Assembly: GCF_003967275.1 (NCBI RefSeq)
Contig: NZ_AP018721.1
Coordinates: 2,356,001 to 2,420,000, forward strand
DNA from: Sulfuritortus calidifontis
GTDB taxonomy: Bacteria; Pseudomonadota; Gammaproteobacteria; Burkholderiales; Thiobacillaceae
Reading direction: 5' to 3'
DNA length: 64,000 nucleotides
The notes beneath the pieces are model-generated. The model searched no databases, had not been told where the DNA came from, and saw nothing but the letters and a program-made list of their open reading frames with translations. The position numbers and the translations under genes were made by a program. Of this stretch, positions 61,383 to 64,000 are shown one piece after another (the stretch's first letter is position 1; the number at the start of each line of letters is the position of its first letter).

Positions 61383-63152
61383 ATGCGCATCTCCATCGCC
61401 ATGGCCACCTACAACGGGGCCAAGTACTTACAGGAGCAGCTCGACAGCTTGGCGGCACAGACCCTGCTACCGTGCGAGCTGGTGATTTGCGATGACGGTT
61501 CGACCGACGCCACGCTGGAAATCGCCGAGCGCTTCGCCGTCAGGGCGCCCTTCCCTGTCCGAATTCACCGCAACGAAAAGAATCTCGGCTATGCGGACAA
61601 CTTCCTCAAGGCCGCGAGCCTGTGCGAAGGCGACTGGATCGCCTTCTGCGATCAGGACGATGTGTGGCTGCCGCACAAGCTGGAAACCGTTTCACGACGT
61701 TTTAATAATGATGTGCTCCTGGTGGCCCATGCCGCTATCGTAGCCAATAAAAACCTGGCACCAGGCTGGAGCCTCGAACTAGACATCAAAACCGACTCGA
61801 CGAAAAGACCCCTGCAGAATCGCTTATGGTGGGTTCCACCAGGGTTTACGCAGTGCGTAGCGAAGGAATTAACAAGTCTGCCGCATGACCGCCGACCTGA
61901 AGATTACAATTATCCGGGAAGAATGCAGGCACATGACCAGTGGTTCTATTTCTTGGCGAACTCATTGGGAAACATCGCATACATCAAAGAGCCGCTTGCC
62001 ATCTGGCGCCGCCATGAAGCCACTGTAACAGCCACGAAGGCAAAACCTGTGGCAACCAAGCCCTGGAAACACCTTACGACTGCTTATAAAAAGCATTACT
62101 TACTTCTGGCAGGAATTGCCAACGAATACAAAAAAACCATGTGGGCGCTGATGCATCTGCTGGATCAAGCCACGGCACTCAGGGCGATCTCCTACTACAA
62201 CCGGATGCGCCTCTTCCATCTTGCGCGCAGCCTACTCTATTCGCGGGCGAACTTCATCGTCAGGGCCAGGGCGTTGCTGAGGATTGTTTTGAGGAATGGC
62301 TATTTTGGTGGCGACACGGCCGGGCTGGGTGCACGCGCCCTGGCAAAAGACGTCTTCATGCTATTCCTCGCCGGCCCCATTTTTTCGTTGCGGAATCTGC
62401 TGACGCGGGCTCTACTGGAAAGGTCACTCTTCTTTAAAAAGACCCTCGCGCATCTCCTGCCATCGACCGCCTTTCCACCCGGCAGCGCCCTGATCGTCGC
62501 CCCCCACCCCGACGATGAGGTTTTCGCCTGCGGCGGATTGATCGCCCACAAACTGGCGCGGCATGAACGAATCGATATCTTATACATGACCCAGGGCGAG
62601 GCCAGCCACGCAGACTGCTGCGAGCTAGACAGGGGGAAAATTGCCGCAGCAAGGCGCCAACTGGCCAGGCAGGCATTGGACACGCTAGGCGGCAGTGGGA
62701 TCAAAATGCACTGGCTCGACCTGCCGGATGACGGCGTGCCCGCGCCAGGCTCCCATCGCTTTGACGAGGCCGCCCTTCGGGTCGGAAAGATTATCGACGA
62801 CATCAAGCCAAGTCAGATTCTCATCCCACACGAGCTCGACACCCACAGCGACCATATCAACACGAACGCCATCGTCATGGCCGCCCTGAAGGGCAGGAAT
62901 GTTGAAGTGTTCAGCTATCCGACCTGGATGCTTTATCGTTTCAGACGGAAAGACCTTTTCCGTCGAGTAAAAGGCCGAGCATTCAAGCTCAACATCGTCC
63001 CGGGCCACCCGAATAAGATGGCCGCGATCGCCATCTATGAAAATGCGGTCGATCCGGCTTGCCCGAACAAGGCGCCGATCATTGGCAGGCTGCCCGACAC
63101 ACTGATGCGCGAGTTCAGAAATGAATACGAGGTTTTTTTCGAACCAGACTGA
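61383..63152 (+). CDS. Fusion of family 2 glycosyltransferase and PIG-L deacetylase
   Basis: This 589-aa protein joins two enzymes. The N-terminal GT2 domain (residues about 1-230) has ISIAMATYNGAKYLQEQLDS, ELVICDDGSTDATLEIAERF and the DxD-type FCDQDDVWLP. The C-terminal PIG-L/LmbE domain (about 355-585) has IVAPHPDDEVFACGG and HELDTHSDHINTN, the zinc-binding HPDD and HxDH motifs. A helical linker joins them. It may add an N-acetylhexosamine and then deacetylate it; that order is inferred. The ATG follows the methyltransferase stop by 14 bp. Confidence 0.88.
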   Translation: MRISIAMATYNGAKYLQEQLDSLAAQTLLPCELVICDDGSTDATLEIAERFAVRAPFPVRIHRNEKNLGYADNFLKAASLCEGDWIAFCDQDDVWLPHKLETVSRRFNNDVLLVAHAAIVANKNLAPGWSLELDIKTDSTKRPLQNRLWWVPPGFTQCVAKELTSLPHDRRPEDYNYPGRMQAHDQWFYFLANSLGNIAYIKEPLAIWRRHEATVTATKAKPVATKPWKHLTTAYKKHYLLLAGIANEYKKTMWALMHLLDQATALRAISYYNRMRLFHLARSLLYSRANFIVRARALLRIVLRNGYFGGDTAGLGARALAKDVFMLFLAGPIFSLRNLLTRALLERSLFFKKTLAHLLPSTAFPPGSALIVAPHPDDEVFACGGLIAHKLARHERIDILYMTQGEASHADCCELDRGKIAAARRQLARQALDTLGGSGIKMHWLDLPDDGVPAPGSHRFDEAALRVGKIIDDIKPSQILIPHELDTHSDHINTNAIVMAALKGRNVEVFSYPTWMLYRFRRKDLFRRVKGRAFKLNIVPGHPNKMAAIAIYENAVDPACPNKAPIIGRLPDTLMREFRNEYEVFFEPD

Positions 63153-64000
63153 CTGGCAGATCGACATCGCGACGGACTGGGCGAGCATCTGCGACAGTGC
63201 CTATATCGAACGCTGGCTCGGCTTGATCGATGCCGATTGTGAACCGAATGTCTTCTTTCACCCGAGCGTCGTCCGGCCCTGGCATGACTCTCAGCCGAAC
63301 GAAATAAAGCCATTTTTTGTGATTCTGCAAAACCGTGTCGACAATGAGGCGATCTTTTACCCCTTCGTCATCGGCAACCGGGGCTACCGCAATTGCTGGC
63401 TCAATACCCTGATTCCGGCCGGATACTTTCTATTCGATCATCACGACCCCATCGTCGCGGCCAGCAGCCCGGCCAGAAAGAAAGCGCTGACTGAATTTTT
63501 CTTCACGCAACTGCCTGCTGTCCTCGACAGCTTCCCTGGCCGGCTGGATGGCTTCGACATCCCCAGGCTAAGAACAAACCTAGTGGGCTCGACTCAATCG
63601 GATGAGTCATCGCCGGCCATCGATCTCACTGCTTACAGCAGCTACGAAGCCTACAGCAAAGCCCTCAAGGGCGCAGTGCGCGGAGATGTGAATCGGCAAA
63701 AAAGAAGGCTATCCGAAATTGGCCATTTGTCTTACCGGAAATACACGGCCGATAACCTGCCGGCCGCGCTGGCCGAATTCGAAGCCTTCACCGAAGCACG
63801 ATCGAGAAAATGGCATCCCCCTGAAAGCGATTCGCTGTTTTTCGCCCGGCTTCTGGAAGCTTCCCTCGGCGAGACGGTGCATTTTTCGAGCTTGGCATTG
63901 AACGACCGAGCAATCAGCTGGCATCTGGGTTTCGTCGACAGGTATTGCTTTTACTATTACATCCCGACTTACGATAAAGCATTCGAATCCTACTCGCCGG
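63121..64000 (+). CDS. GNAT/FemAB-like acyltransferase (cut by right edge)
   Basis: The frame opens with ATG at 63121, overlapping the fusion gene by 32 nt, and runs open to the edge (293 codons). Visible parts include EPNVFFHPSVVRPWHDSQ, NEAIFYPFVIGNRGYRNCW, KALKGAVRGDVNRQKRRLSE and FSSLALNDRAISWHLGFVDR. The pattern matches the Acetyltransf_6 (BioF2/CelD-like) family of GNAT enzymes in exopolysaccharide clusters. It may acylate a sugar amine made by the PIG-L domain upstream. The C-terminus is missing. Confidence 0.75.
   Translation, partial: MNTRFFSNQTDWQIDIATDWASICDSAYIERWLGLIDADCEPNVFFHPSVVRPWHDSQPNEIKPFFVILQNRVDNEAIFYPFVIGNRGYRNCWLNTLIPAGYFLFDHHDPIVAASSPARKKALTEFFFTQLPAVLDSFPGRLDGFDIPRLRTNLVGSTQSDESSPAIDLTAYSSYEAYSKALKGAVRGDVNRQKRRLSEIGHLSYRKYTADNLPAALAEFEAFTEARSRKWHPPESDSLFFARLLEASLGETVHFSSLALNDRAISWHLGFVDRYCFYYYIPTYDKAFESYSP

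Overview
The window is a high-GC proteobacterial chromosome segment, most likely from a betaproteobacterium. The evidence is a CopK-type protein, a czcICBA cluster with CzcI, a cop cluster of Cupriavidus/Burkholderiales type, and LapG. No rRNA or housekeeping gene is present, so a genus cannot be named from the sequence alone.

Region 1 (1 to about 30.7 kb) is a lambda-like siphovirus prophage, cut at its left edge. It begins inside a P4/D5-type primase-helicase. Next come a phage RuvC-like resolvase, a DUF6362-type protein, an HNH endonuclease and two tandem ParB-methyltransferase fusions. A short leftward operon with a DUF3489 protein follows. The morphogenesis genes run in lambda order: TerS, TerL (GpA), gpW, portal, S49 protease with a nested scaffold, gpD, capsid, head-tail and tail-terminator proteins, tail tube, frameshifted tail chaperones, tape measure, distal tail and J-like tip protein. 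A glycosyltransferase-like protein and the lysis genes (3TM holin, GH24 lysozyme) close the module. No integrase or att site is visible. Three small genes share a strongly conserved leader element whose reading frame ends at, or runs into, the downstream start codon.

Region 2 (30.7-39.5 kb, leftward) is a type I restriction-modification locus: a CapW/BrxR-like WYL regulator, hsdM, hsdS, hsdR and an HrgA-like HARE-domain protein. It meets the last prophage gene tail to tail with 4 bp between the stops, so it may be prophage cargo or a flanking defence island.

Region 3 (39.5-56.6 kb) is a metal-resistance island. It starts with a terminator, a possible small RNA and a broken LysR gene. A leftward czcICBA efflux operon follows. 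A leftward CopRS-type two-component system then faces a rightward copper operon: copA oxidase, copB, a cupredoxin, a DUF411 protein, a DUF2933 protein and a Cu+ P-type ATPase. The rightward copK-like gene comes next. Its product lacks the methionines that bind Cu(I) in the characterised CopK. A shared two-half-site motif precedes copA and copK and is a candidate CopR box.

Region 4 (56.6-64 kb) opens with a 169-bp hairpin-rich direct repeat and a REP-like palindrome. These are followed by a Phd/YefM-RelE/ParE toxin-antitoxin pair, a LapG-type protease, and the start of a surface-polysaccharide cluster. The cluster holds a flippase, a methyltransferase, a GT2-PIG-L deacetylase fusion and a GNAT/FemAB-like acyltransferase cut by the right edge. 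Its codon use is more AT-tolerant than the prophage, as is usual for O-antigen or exopolysaccharide loci.
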